A stretch of 16,509 bases of DNA from Mageeibacillus sp. UBA1212 (lineage in GTDB: Bacteria; Bacillota; Clostridia; UBA1212). The stretch spans positions 37,663-54,171 of the forward strand of contig DBXM01000044.1 in assembly GCA_002309655.1 (NCBI GenBank), given 5' to 3'. The notes beneath the pieces were generated by a model. The model was not told the origin of the DNA and made no database searches. It worked only from the letters and a program-made list of their open reading frames with translations. Below, piece after piece: positions 7,180 through 14,012 of the stretch. Each line of letters opens with the position of its first letter. Positions within the stretch are counted from its first letter, which is position 1. The translations under genes were made by a program, and so were the position numbers.

Positions 7180-8136
7180 ATGAAAAGAGGAATCATTTGC
7201 GTGCTTTGCGCGATTTTCGCGCTTTGCTTTTCGATAACGGTATTTGCCGAAGAAACGGCGAAAACCGTCGTAATTCCTTTCGGAGACGGGGGCACGGTTG
7301 CGCTCAAACTTGTGGAGTCTTTCGACAACGCGGAAGACTCGCCGTCGGAGTACGGGACGTGCACGATTGAGAACGGTGAGATCCTTCTGGAGGGGATGGC
7401 TTCCTGCGTGGACCGCTACGGAATAAAGACACCGGAGCTCAAGGCGGCCGGGAAACTGGAAGGGGCGAAATATATAGTGTTCTCGATCGAGAACGGCAGC
7501 GACGGCGACATTTGGTTCTGCTTTCAGCCGGAAGTTGCGGGCTACGGGAACGTGTTCCTGGGCGGCGAGATTGAGGGCGGAAGGTTCATTCTTGTCGACA
7601 AAGAGGGGAATATGACGGTTGAGACGGAGGCGGACGGATCGCCGGAGACGAACAACGGAAGGTACGGGTATACGGTTCCGGAGGCGTTTCAGGGGTATGT
7701 GTTCATTCCGAAGGAGCTTGTTTGCCAGCATCAGCAGTGGGACAAGCCGCTGTTCGGCGAGGGAAAGGACCCGAAGTTCGAAGCGGTCGGGTTCAACGTT
7801 TACAGCGACGAGGCGGCGGTTTTCGAACTGAGGATTTTTGATATGTTCACGGCGGAGGAGCTTCCCGAATACGTGCCGAAGCCGACCCCGGAGCCCACGA
7901 ACACGCCGGAACCGACGCCGACAAAAGCGCCGGCGAATGAGACGGCAAAGAATCAGGCAAATGAGACAGGCGCAGACACGGGAAAAACGGACGACCCGCA
8001 GAAAAAAGACAAGGAGGGAAAAGGCTGCGGCGGGTTCATTGCGGGAACGGCCGGAACAACGGGAACAGCGGCGTGGTGCGTGGTATTTTTGGCGGCCGCG
8101 TGCGCGATTTTGATTGCAAAAAGGAGAGAAAAGTGA
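7180..8136 (+). CDS. Secreted surface protein with Pro/Thr linker and GCGG C-terminal anchor
   Basis: 318-residue exported protein of unknown function. The ATG at 7180 follows GGAGGAG (7167-7173) by six bases and opens a clear signal peptide (MKRG, hydrophobic core, VFA-EE cleavage region); the longer frame upstream only translates the repeat array. Residues about 25-225 are rich in Gly, aromatic and acidic residues with alternating beta-like patterns, consistent with a carbohydrate-binding or jelly-roll domain, but I cannot name a family. A TPEPTNTPEPTPTK-type linker follows, then a Lys/Asp-rich stretch, GCGG at 282-285, a hydrophobic segment and the basic end KRREK. The architecture mirrors the 3824-4759 protein, although the globular parts look unrelated by eye. 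It lies downstream of the GH99-like gene across the repeat array and may be cotranscribed with it. Pyruvate kinase starts 53 bases after its stop with no terminator between them. Confidence 0.85.
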   Translation: MKRGIICVLCAIFALCFSITVFAEETAKTVVIPFGDGGTVALKLVESFDNAEDSPSEYGTCTIENGEILLEGMASCVDRYGIKTPELKAAGKLEGAKYIVFSIENGSDGDIWFCFQPEVAGYGNVFLGGEIEGGRFILVDKEGNMTVETEADGSPETNNGRYGYTVPEAFQGYVFIPKELVCQHQQWDKPLFGEGKDPKFEAVGFNVYSDEAAVFELRIFDMFTAEELPEYVPKPTPEPTNTPEPTPTKAPANETAKNQANETGADTGKTDDPQKKDKEGKGCGGFIAGTAGTTGTAAWCVVFLAAACAILIAKRREK

Positions 8137-8189
8137 TAAAAATACAAAGTGATTCTGACTCTGCAAACACAAGAAGGAAGGCATATACT

Positions 8190-9602
8190 ATGCGCAAGAC
8201 AAAAATCATCTGCACACTCGGACCGGCGAGCGAGACCGAAGAGACGATCGAAAAGCTTATGAAGGCGGGAATGAACGTCGCGAGGTTCAATTTTTCGCAC
8301 GGAACGCACGAGTGGCACAAGACTGTTATGGACCGGGTCAAGAAGATCAGGGAGAAACTCGACCTGCCGGTGGCGATAATGCTCGACACGAAGGGCCCCG
8401 AGTACAGAATCGGAACGTTCGCGGACGGCCCGATCGAGCTCAAGGACGGCGACAAGTTCACGTTTACTGTGGACGACGTTGAGGGCGACGCGACGAAGGT
8501 TTCGGTTTCATACAAGACGCTTTGCGACGAGCTCGAGGCGGGCGACACGATTTACGTAAACGACGGCATCGTGCAGTTCAAGGTTGACGAGATCAAGGGG
8601 CACGACATCAACTGCACCGTTGTTGCAGGCGGGACCGTTTCCAACCGCAAGGGAATGTCATTTCCGGGAAAAGTGCTTCACCAGGTGTTCCTCTCCGAGC
8701 AGGACAAGGACGATCTGCTTTTCGGCATCGAAAACGAGGTCGACTACGTGGCGGCGTCGTTCGTTTCCAACCGCGAAAACGTGGAGGACATGAGAAATTT
8801 CCTTGACGTGAACGGCGGCAAGGGCATCGGGATCATCGCGAAGATCGAGAACCAGTCCGGCGTGGACAATATTTACGAAATTTGCGAAAAGTGCGAAGGC
8901 GTCATGGTGGCGCGCGGCGATTTGGGCGTGGAGATTCCGTTCAAGCAGGTGCCGGCCCGCCAGAAGGAACTCATCACGATCTGCAGAATGCTCGGCAAGC
9001 GCGTTATTACGGCCACCGAGATGCTCGAGTCGATGATCAACAACCCGCGGCCGACCAGGGCTGAAATTTCCGACGTGGCGAACGCGGTTTACGACGGCAC
9101 TTCCGCGGTGATGCTTTCCGGGGAATCCGCTTCAGGAAAATTCCCGGTGCGCACGGTCGAGGTCATGACCGAGATCTGCGAGGAGACCGAAAAACACGTG
9201 GACTACAAGAAGTATTTCCACGACGCCTACTTCCGCATCGAGAACAACATCGACGCAATTTCCCACTCCGCCTGCAACATGGCGCTCGCAATCGACGCCA
9301 AGGCCATCGCGGTCTGCTCGATTTCGGGAATGACCGTCCGCATGGTCTCCCGTTTCAGACCGGTGGCGGACATCGTGGGCCTCACCACGGACAGGCGTGA
9401 ATGGCGCAAGCTGGCGCTCTCCTGGGGCGTCATTCCGGTGCTTTCCGAGGAATACCCGTCGGCGGAGGTCGTGTTCTACGCGGCGCTCAAGAAGACCGCG
9501 AAGGTGCTCGGCCTCGAGAAGGGCGACAACGTGATTCTGGTCGGCGGATCGGCCACCGGAAGACCGGGCGAGAACAACACCATCCGTCTCGAGCGAGTAT
9601 AA
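8190..9602 (+). CDS. pyk: Pyruvate kinase
   Basis: Cytoplasmic glycolytic enzyme converting phosphoenolpyruvate and ADP to pyruvate and ATP. The 470 residues match the usual bacterial length without the extra C-terminal PEP-utiliser-like domain found in some Bacilli. Diagnostic segments are the N-terminal KTKIICTLGPAS, MLDTKGPEYRIG in the barrel, the active-site signature MVARGDLGVE (239-248), the RPTRAEISDVANAVYDGT stretch with MLSGESASG after it, and a C-terminal VGGSATGRPG loop of the effector domain. The start at 8190 is chosen because it gives the canonical N-terminus and is preceded by a purine-rich AAGGAAGG site. No terminator separates it from the upstream surface-protein gene, 53 bases away, so some read-through is possible. 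A strong terminator follows. It is the only clear central-metabolism gene here and probably unrelated in function to its glycan-active neighbours. Confidence 0.97.
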   Translation: MRKTKIICTLGPASETEETIEKLMKAGMNVARFNFSHGTHEWHKTVMDRVKKIREKLDLPVAIMLDTKGPEYRIGTFADGPIELKDGDKFTFTVDDVEGDATKVSVSYKTLCDELEAGDTIYVNDGIVQFKVDEIKGHDINCTVVAGGTVSNRKGMSFPGKVLHQVFLSEQDKDDLLFGIENEVDYVAASFVSNRENVEDMRNFLDVNGGKGIGIIAKIENQSGVDNIYEICEKCEGVMVARGDLGVEIPFKQVPARQKELITICRMLGKRVITATEMLESMINNPRPTRAEISDVANAVYDGTSAVMLSGESASGKFPVRTVEVMTEICEETEKHVDYKKYFHDAYFRIENNIDAISHSACNMALAIDAKAIAVCSISGMTVRMVSRFRPVADIVGLTTDRREWRKLALSWGVIPVLSEEYPSAEVVFYAALKKTAKVLGLEKGDNVILVGGSATGRPGENNTIRLERV

Positions 9603-9622
9603 CTGGGCTACAGAATAATATT

Positions 9623-9674
9623 GCAGCCTGCTTCTCCCTGCAAAAACCAAGGGGGAGAAGCAGGCTGCTTTTTT
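9623..9674. terminator. Strong intrinsic terminator after pyruvate kinase, likely shared with the M42 gene
   Basis: Perfect 16-base arms (9623-9638 and 9653-9668) with a 14-base loop, followed on the plus strand by six T residues (9669-9674). It lies 20 bases after the pyk stop. The minus-strand M42 gene ends at 9694 on the other side, and the hairpin is preceded there by A residues and followed by AATATTATT, so it probably works in both directions. Confidence 0.93.
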
Positions 9675-9693
9675 GCCTATTATTAGACCAAAC

Positions 9694-10743
9694 TCACCGC
9701 TCGAAAAACGCTTTCAGCAGCAGGTAGGTGTTCCTGAGGCCGTCCAGGTGGGTGCGCTCGTAGCCGTGGCTGTTGAGGGTGCCCGGGCCGATTGCCGCGT
9801 GGCGGATGTCGTAGCCGGCGGTCACCGAGGCGTCGCCGTCGGTTCCGTAGTGGGGCGTGAAAATGTCCATGCAGAAGTCGACGCCTTCGCGGATGGCGGT
9901 GTCGCGGAGCTCGTTCGTGAAGCCCCAGTGGTACGGGAAGCGCGAGTCCTTCGCGAAGATAGACACCTTGTGTTCGTCCGAATTCTGATCGGGGCCTACC
10001 GGCGCGATGTCGACGGCAAGAATGTCCTTCACGCCTTCGGGAAGCCAGACCGTGCCGTGGCCGATTTCCTCGTAAAACGCGAAATACGCCAGAATTTTGC
10101 GGCCGGGAACGGCCTTTTCCGCCTTCATGGCCTTCATGACCGTCAAAAGCACCGCCGCGCAGGCCTTGTCGTCGACAAAACGCGACTTCAGGTAGCCGCC
10201 GGAAAGCTCGAAACGGGGGTAGAGCGCGATCATGTCGCCGGTGTCGATTCCCAGCGCCTTCGTTTCCGCGGCCGAGTGCACGTCGGCGTCCAGCACTACG
10301 CACACGTTTTTCCGGAAATCCGGCGGAGTGACGCGAAGCTCCTCCTCGGTGACGTGAATCGAATTCGGCGTCCGGCAGATTGACCCGGTGAACACGCGGC
10401 CCTCGCGGGTGTGGATACGCACGTTCTCCGTGACGCAGTAGAAGGGGTAGAGGCCGCCGACGGGGCAGACGTTCAGGGTGCCGTCGGCGTTCACGTGGCG
10501 GACCATAAGGCCGATGTCGTCGAGGTGCGCCGTGACGCAGAGGGTGTTCCCTTCGCCGCCCAGGTCGGCAATGACGCCGCCCTTGTGGGTCAAATAGTAC
10601 GGGAAGCCGAGCTCGTCCAGAATTTCGCAGAGCACTTTTTGGATGTCTTCATACATTCCCGTGGTGCTGTCGGCGGCAAGAAGGCGCTTGAACGTGTCGA
10701 TGCAGTACTGTTCGTCAAATGGTTTTAAAATGTTCTGAGCCAT
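9694..10743 (-). CDS. M42-family metallo-aminopeptidase
   Basis: 349-residue cytoplasmic protein (no signal peptide) of the M42 family, di-metal aminopeptidases that usually form tetrahedral dodecamers and trim short peptides; related proteins are annotated FrvX, YpdE or SgcX. Expected metal and catalytic residues are visible: H73 and D75 in AHLDDIG, the D191-D192 pair in RFVDDKA, E225-E226 in EEIGHG, D245 in DIAPVG, and a late His (H332) where M42 proteins carry the final ligand. Around that His the sequence is THLDG rather than the common HSPxE, a divergence from typical members. The ATG follows a GAAAGGAC site. It lies 85 bases downstream of the DUF4838 gene with no evident terminator between them, so it may be cotranscribed or use a promoter in the AT-rich repeats at 10768-10807. 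The family is clear; the specific subfamily is not. Confidence 0.9.
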   Translation of the reverse strand: MAQNILKPFDEQYCIDTFKRLLAADSTTGMYEDIQKVLCEILDELGFPYYLTHKGGVIADLGGEGNTLCVTAHLDDIGLMVRHVNADGTLNVCPVGGLYPFYCVTENVRIHTREGRVFTGSICRTPNSIHVTEEELRVTPPDFRKNVCVVLDADVHSAAETKALGIDTGDMIALYPRFELSGGYLKSRFVDDKACAAVLLTVMKAMKAEKAVPGRKILAYFAFYEEIGHGTVWLPEGVKDILAVDIAPVGPDQNSDEHKVSIFAKDSRFPYHWGFTNELRDTAIREGVDFCMDIFTPHYGTDGDASVTAGYDIRHAAIGPGTLNSHGYERTHLDGLRNTYLLLKAFFER

Positions 10744-10767
10744 GGCAGAAGTCCTTTCAAGATTAAA

Positions 10768-10807
10768 CTGTCAATTAAAACTGTCAAATAAAAACGTCAA
10801 TTAAAAA
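10768..10807 (-). repeat. Three 13-14 bp AT-rich direct repeats upstream of the M42 gene, carrying TTGACA-like motifs
   Basis: Copies at 10768-10780, 10781-10794 and 10795-10807 read, on the plus strand, CTGTCAATTAAAA, CTGTCAAATAAAAA and CGTCAATTAAAAA. On the minus strand each presents TTGACA or TTGACG, the -35 hexamer. The copy at 10787-10782 is 17 bases from a weak -10 (AATCTT, 10764-10759). The repeats could be a promoter with repeated -35 boxes, an operator for a dimeric regulator, or simple slippage. Confidence 0.55.
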
Positions 10808-10828
10808 CGGAAATCTCTAATTTGCAAA

Positions 10829-12679
10829 TTATTTCGCGCTCCAGTAATCCACCTTTTCCGGCAGCCGCGCGTTCTCGCGGTAGAACGTAATTCCCAGATC
10901 GCGCATGTGGTAGTAGAGCGCCTCGAGCCTGTCCAGCGACTCCGGAAAGTTCCACTCGCAGGCGGCAACGAGCGCGTACTCGACCTGGAGCGAAGAGCGT
11001 TCGACGTTCGGGCGGTGGAGTTCGTCGGCCTCGTTGTAGGCGGCGGTCCAGAGTTCCTGCAGGCGGAGGAGCAGTTCCTTACCTTTCTCCCCCTCAATCC
11101 CCAAAATTGAATCGACGCCGTAGTAAATTCCCATGTGGCCGCGCTCGGCAAGGGCGGTGGTGAGGTCAATGTAGCGGCGGATGTGCTTCCAGCCGGCACC
11201 GTAGTAGCCCTCGAGGAAGTCGTCCATCAGCGCGAAATATTCTTCCCGGGTCATGTCCGGGTTCCACTCAAGGTGCGCAATGAGGTACGCGCGGAGCTCG
11301 CCGAACTCGCCGGAAAGGGACTGGCCGTTGCCCTGCTCGAAGAGGCCGATCGCGTTGTGGTCGACGTAAAAGCGGATGTCGTCGTAAAGAACGGACAGGT
11401 TCGGGAACGGGTTCACGTAGTACATGAAGTCGGTCGTGTAGTCCCAGATGAAGAGGTTTTTGCAGATCTTCGACCAGTCCTCCAGGTCCGCCGCGAATTC
11501 ACGGTTGCGCTCGCAGCCGTAGCTCAGGGGGTGCGAGAAGCAGCACTCGATCGAGCAGAGGCGGATGATCACGTTGTCGGCGGGCTTAAGGTGCTTCGGG
11601 GCCTTTCGCGTGTAGCGGTAGGCGAGGGTGTCGACCATGACGTCCGGGAATTCGTCCTTGATGTCGCCGGCGATGCGGTTCACGAAGGTCAGCAACGAGC
11701 CCATGGGTGTGCCCTCTTCTTCGTCTATTTTTAGGCAATTTTCGCACTGGCAGCCGCGGCCCTCGGGGTAGGAGTCGTTCTGGGAAACGGAAACGATCTT
11801 GGCACCGGGGTTGTCGCGCAGCCACGTGCGTACGCCCTCCAGAACTTTCTTGTAGACCTCAGGGTCGGTGAGGCAGGGCTGGACGTCGGGCTCGGAGCTT
11901 GTTCCTGCAAGAGCCGGGAGGGAGTGCACGAAGCGGCCGGCGTAGCGTACCTGTTCGCCGTAGTTGTTGCGGTCGCGGTTCACGCAGCCGTTGAGCTTCA
12001 GTTTGGCGGCGAAGGTCTCGTCGAACGTGTCGAACCAGTACGTGTCGCGGCTGAAAAGTTTCGGCGAAAACGTCTTAGTGAACCCTTCGGGAATGTCGAG
12101 CGGCGAACGGTCTTTCAGCAGCTCGAACGTCGACGAGTAGAAGCGCCAGCCGACGAAATCCTCCAAAAAAGAATAGACCGCGTACATCGCGCCGGTCGGC
12201 GTCGCACCCGTCAGAAACAGATTCCCGCCGTCGGCAACGATCGCGTAGCCGTTGTTTTTAAGGTCCTTTACGGCCGCAAGAGATTTCCCGGTGTCAAAGG
12301 GCGTCTGCCCCACGCAAATCACTCTTGAACCGGTAAGGTTTTCCGGCACGGTTCCGTCACAGACCACGAGACGCGGCTCGAAGCCTGTCGTTGAATGAAT
12401 GTATTTCACAAGGTCCGCCGCCGCGCGTTCCGCAGTGGAGCCGAAGGAGGCGTCGCAAACGACCGTGAACGCGGAAATGTCATTCCCGGCGACCGTTACG
12501 GTCTTGAATTCAGGCGTGTTTTCGTTCATTTCACTGTTCCCGGGACCGGATCGCGAACATGCACAAGGGCACGCGCACGCGCAAAAGACAAGAACCGCTG
12601 CCAGAAGCGGCGGGAATATACGTCGCACGGCGGAAAAGAGCCGCGAATGAGTCTTTTGAGAAATATCAGAGCTGTTCAA
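10829..12679 (-). CDS. DUF4838-domain probable lipoprotein, putative glycan-active enzyme (TTG start)
   Basis: 616-residue exported protein of the DUF4838 family, large proteins of glycan-degrading bacteria related in organisation to GH20/GH67-type enzymes (alpha-glucuronidase-like N-domain plus TIM barrel); activity is not established. I place the start at TTG 12679: AAAGGAG (12696-12690) is ten bases upstream, whereas the in-frame ATG at 12739 lies upstream of the -35 box and cannot be in the mRNA from that promoter. A basic, hydrophobic signal follows, ending in an odd cysteine cluster (CACACPCACS) that probably holds the lipidated Cys. Family hallmarks are SVSQND (297-302), GCQCENC (309-315, a C-x-C-x2-C set) and FIWDYTTDF (410-418), followed by a helical C-terminal region. 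M42 peptidase lies downstream. The stop codon overlaps the palindrome AATTTGCAAATT (10819-10830), which lacks a T-run. Confidence 0.87.
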   Translation of the reverse strand: MNSSDISQKTHSRLFSAVRRIFPPLLAAVLVFCACACPCACSRSGPGNSEMNENTPEFKTVTVAGNDISAFTVVCDASFGSTAERAAADLVKYIHSTTGFEPRLVVCDGTVPENLTGSRVICVGQTPFDTGKSLAAVKDLKNNGYAIVADGGNLFLTGATPTGAMYAVYSFLEDFVGWRFYSSTFELLKDRSPLDIPEGFTKTFSPKLFSRDTYWFDTFDETFAAKLKLNGCVNRDRNNYGEQVRYAGRFVHSLPALAGTSSEPDVQPCLTDPEVYKKVLEGVRTWLRDNPGAKIVSVSQNDSYPEGRGCQCENCLKIDEEEGTPMGSLLTFVNRIAGDIKDEFPDVMVDTLAYRYTRKAPKHLKPADNVIIRLCSIECCFSHPLSYGCERNREFAADLEDWSKICKNLFIWDYTTDFMYYVNPFPNLSVLYDDIRFYVDHNAIGLFEQGNGQSLSGEFGELRAYLIAHLEWNPDMTREEYFALMDDFLEGYYGAGWKHIRRYIDLTTALAERGHMGIYYGVDSILGIEGEKGKELLLRLQELWTAAYNEADELHRPNVERSSLQVEYALVAACEWNFPESLDRLEALYYHMRDLGITFYRENARLPEKVDYWSAK

Positions 12680-12703
12680 AGGTCCCGTTCTCCTTTCGCG
12701 GAT

Positions 12704-12732
12704 ATTATCGCAATTTGGAAGGGTTTTGTCAA
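12704..12732 (-). promoter_or_regulatory. Strong sigma-A promoter of the DUF4838 gene
   Basis: On the minus strand: perfect TTGACA (12732-12727), 17-base spacer, GATAAT (12709-12704). Transcription would start near 12697, directly at the AAAGGAG ribosome binding site (12696-12690), giving a leader of only about 18 bases before the TTG start. The -35 begins five bases from the inverted-repeat element at 12738-12813. Confidence 0.82.
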
Positions 12733-12737
12733 CGAAC

Positions 12738-12813
12738 AAAGCCTGTGTGTTTCCACTCAGTCTCCGACGTAGCTAAGGCTACGAGTCGCCTTCGTGCGAA
12801 ACACACAGGCTTT
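12738..12813. repeat. 76-bp structured inverted-repeat element with nested hairpin
   Basis: Perfect 16-base arms, AAAGCCTGTGTGTTTC at 12738-12753 and its complement at 12798-12813, enclose 44 bases. Inside is a second hairpin, CGTAGC-TAAG-GCTACG (12768-12783), extended by CGA/TCG across a two-base bulge. CAC/GTG pairing (12754-12756 with 12794-12796) adds to the outer stem. It lies between two divergent promoters. It could be a REP/MITE-like dispersed element or an insulating terminator; on the plus strand it is followed by TTTT. I see no target-site duplication. Confidence 0.85.
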
Positions 12814-12882
12814 TACGGAGTATAAGGAGCTGCGGCGCAATCGCGAAGCGGTCAAGTGAGAGACGCAACATAAAGTGCGGCA

Positions 12883-12911
12883 TTGACACGTCGGGTGCGC
12901 GGGTGTACAAT
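12883..12911 (+). promoter_or_regulatory. Strong sigma-A promoter of the LamG lipoprotein gene
   Basis: Perfect TTGACA (12883-12888), 17-base spacer, TACAAT (12906-12911). Transcription would start near 12918, and AGGAGGG lies at 12934-12940, eight bases before the ATG at 12949. Confidence 0.88.
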
Positions 12912-12948
12912 AAAATTAAAGTATTGCGCAAACAGGAGGGTGTTTGTT

Positions 12949-13893
12949 ATGAAAGCAAAATACATAATCGCAATAATACTGGCAATATGCGTGACGGCCG
13001 TTTTCGCGGCGTGCGCAAAACCTGACGATCAGAAGCCTGCTCCGACCGATGCTCCCACGACAGAAGCGCCGGCAGAGCAGCCTACGGAAAAACCCACGGA
13101 GCCGCCCACGGAAGAGCCGACTGAAGAACCGACGGAAGAGCCCACCGAAGAGCCCACACCGGAACCCACAGAGGACCCCGACAAGACCCCGTCCCCGGTT
13201 GAGAACATGAACCTCAACATTCCCTACGTCACCGACGGTCTGGTTGCGCTTTACGAGGGCAACTACAACACCGCCAACGGCATGGACAAGACGTCCGCGG
13301 TTTGGGGCGACCTGAGCGGCAACGGCCTCGACATCGAACTCAAGCTTTCCGATTACTGCGAGTGGCGTGACGACGGCCTTTTCGTCTCGATGCGCAGGAT
13401 CATCCTTCCCGACAGGATTGCCGAGCTCATCAACGGCGAGGCATACACGGTTGAGTTCGCGATGAAGGACCTGGTAATCACCGGAAGCAACTACGCGACG
13501 TTCCTGAACAGCTCGGGCAACGACAACTTCGCGCTTTTCATCCGCGTTTCCGACGACGCGCTTGAGTTCAAGTGCAACAACGGAATCGGTTCCAGACCGA
13601 ACATGGTGGGCGATGCCGCCGAGCTTTGCGCAACGTCCACGATCGCGGTAACGTTTGAGGCGGACGGTCAGATCGAGCTCTACCTGAACGGCGAGTTCAT
13701 CGACTCAAGAGACGCGGCTTCGAGCACGGACATCGCGGGCCACATGTTCATCGGCCATCCCAGCGAGGAAAAATCCTACGACGCGACGATAACGGGCATC
13801 CGTTTTTACGACAGAGTTCTGAGCGAAAAGGAGCTTGCGAGCAACGCAAAGGCTCTCGGAACGATCACGCCCAAGCTTCCTGCCGAAAGCTGA
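12949..13893 (+). CDS. LamG/concanavalin A-like lectin-domain lipoprotein with PTEE-repeat linker
   Basis: 314-residue predicted lipoprotein, probably a surface carbohydrate-binding protein. The ATG at 12949 has AGGAGGG eight bases upstream, and its promoter (12883-12911) excludes the longer upstream frame. Residues 1-22 are a lipoprotein signal with lipobox FAAC and C22 as the lipidation site. Residues about 31-87 are a low-complexity Pro/Thr/Glu linker containing runs of PTEE, built from a 12-bp DNA repeat. From about 93 onward it has the layout of a LamG-like jelly roll (Laminin_G_3 type): a start of the form DGLVALYEG, DLSGNGLDIEL, a central YTVEFAM strand, FEADGQIELYLNGEFIDS, and the terminal ITGIRFYDRVLSEKEL strand-turn that is very typical of such domains. 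No catalytic residues are evident. It is followed at 14013 by the C11 protease gene in the same direction. Ligand unknown. Confidence 0.88.
   Translation: MKAKYIIAIILAICVTAVFAACAKPDDQKPAPTDAPTTEAPAEQPTEKPTEPPTEEPTEEPTEEPTEEPTPEPTEDPDKTPSPVENMNLNIPYVTDGLVALYEGNYNTANGMDKTSAVWGDLSGNGLDIELKLSDYCEWRDDGLFVSMRRIILPDRIAELINGEAYTVEFAMKDLVITGSNYATFLNSSGNDNFALFIRVSDDALEFKCNNGIGSRPNMVGDAAELCATSTIAVTFEADGQIELYLNGEFIDSRDAASSTDIAGHMFIGHPSEEKSYDATITGIRFYDRVLSEKELASNAKALGTITPKLPAES
13088..13160 (+). repeat. 12-bp tandem repeats coding for the PTEE linker
   Basis: Consecutive CCCACGGAAGAG-type units, varied at synonymous positions, encode repeated Pro-Thr-Glu-Glu in the lipoprotein linker. The period is a multiple of three, so copy changes keep the frame. 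Confidence 0.75.
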
Positions 13894-13913
13894 ACAGGCA
13901 TTTCTTAAAAGGA

Positions 13914-13966
13914 GCGGGTATTTTCCAACAGTCATAGATCAACCGGAAAAACTTAGCGTAACCCGC
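13914..13966. promoter_or_regulatory. Nested inverted repeats in the LamG/C11 spacer, function unclear
   Basis: Outer arms GCGGGT (13914-13919) and ACCCGC (13961-13966) enclose inner arms TTTTCC (13921-13926) and GGAAAA (13945-13950). There is no T-run after them, so this is not a standard terminator. CGTAAC occurs twice nearby (13957-13962, 13977-13982). I see no convincing promoter for the C11 gene in this 119-base spacer. Confidence 0.35.
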
Positions 13967-14012
13967 AAATCTCAAACGTAACTCTCACTATTAATGTAAG
14001 GAGAATCGCAAA

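Noticed and set aside
6823..8184. Long minus-strand reading frame with ENPQLGK-type repeats
   Set aside because: It is opposite the signal-peptide protein 7180-8136 and the pyk start region, has no supporting ribosome binding site, and the repeat part shifts frame between units.
10819..10830. Palindrome AATTTGCAAATT as a terminator of the DUF4838 gene
   Set aside because: It is short, AT-rich, overlaps the stop codon and has no T-run, so it is unlikely to terminate transcription.
12738..12813. tRNA or riboswitch at the structured element
   Set aside because: Although 76 bases long with nested stems, it has a 16-bp perfect closing stem, no T-loop (TTCRA) or CCA-like features, and it is upstream of both promoters and so outside the leaders.
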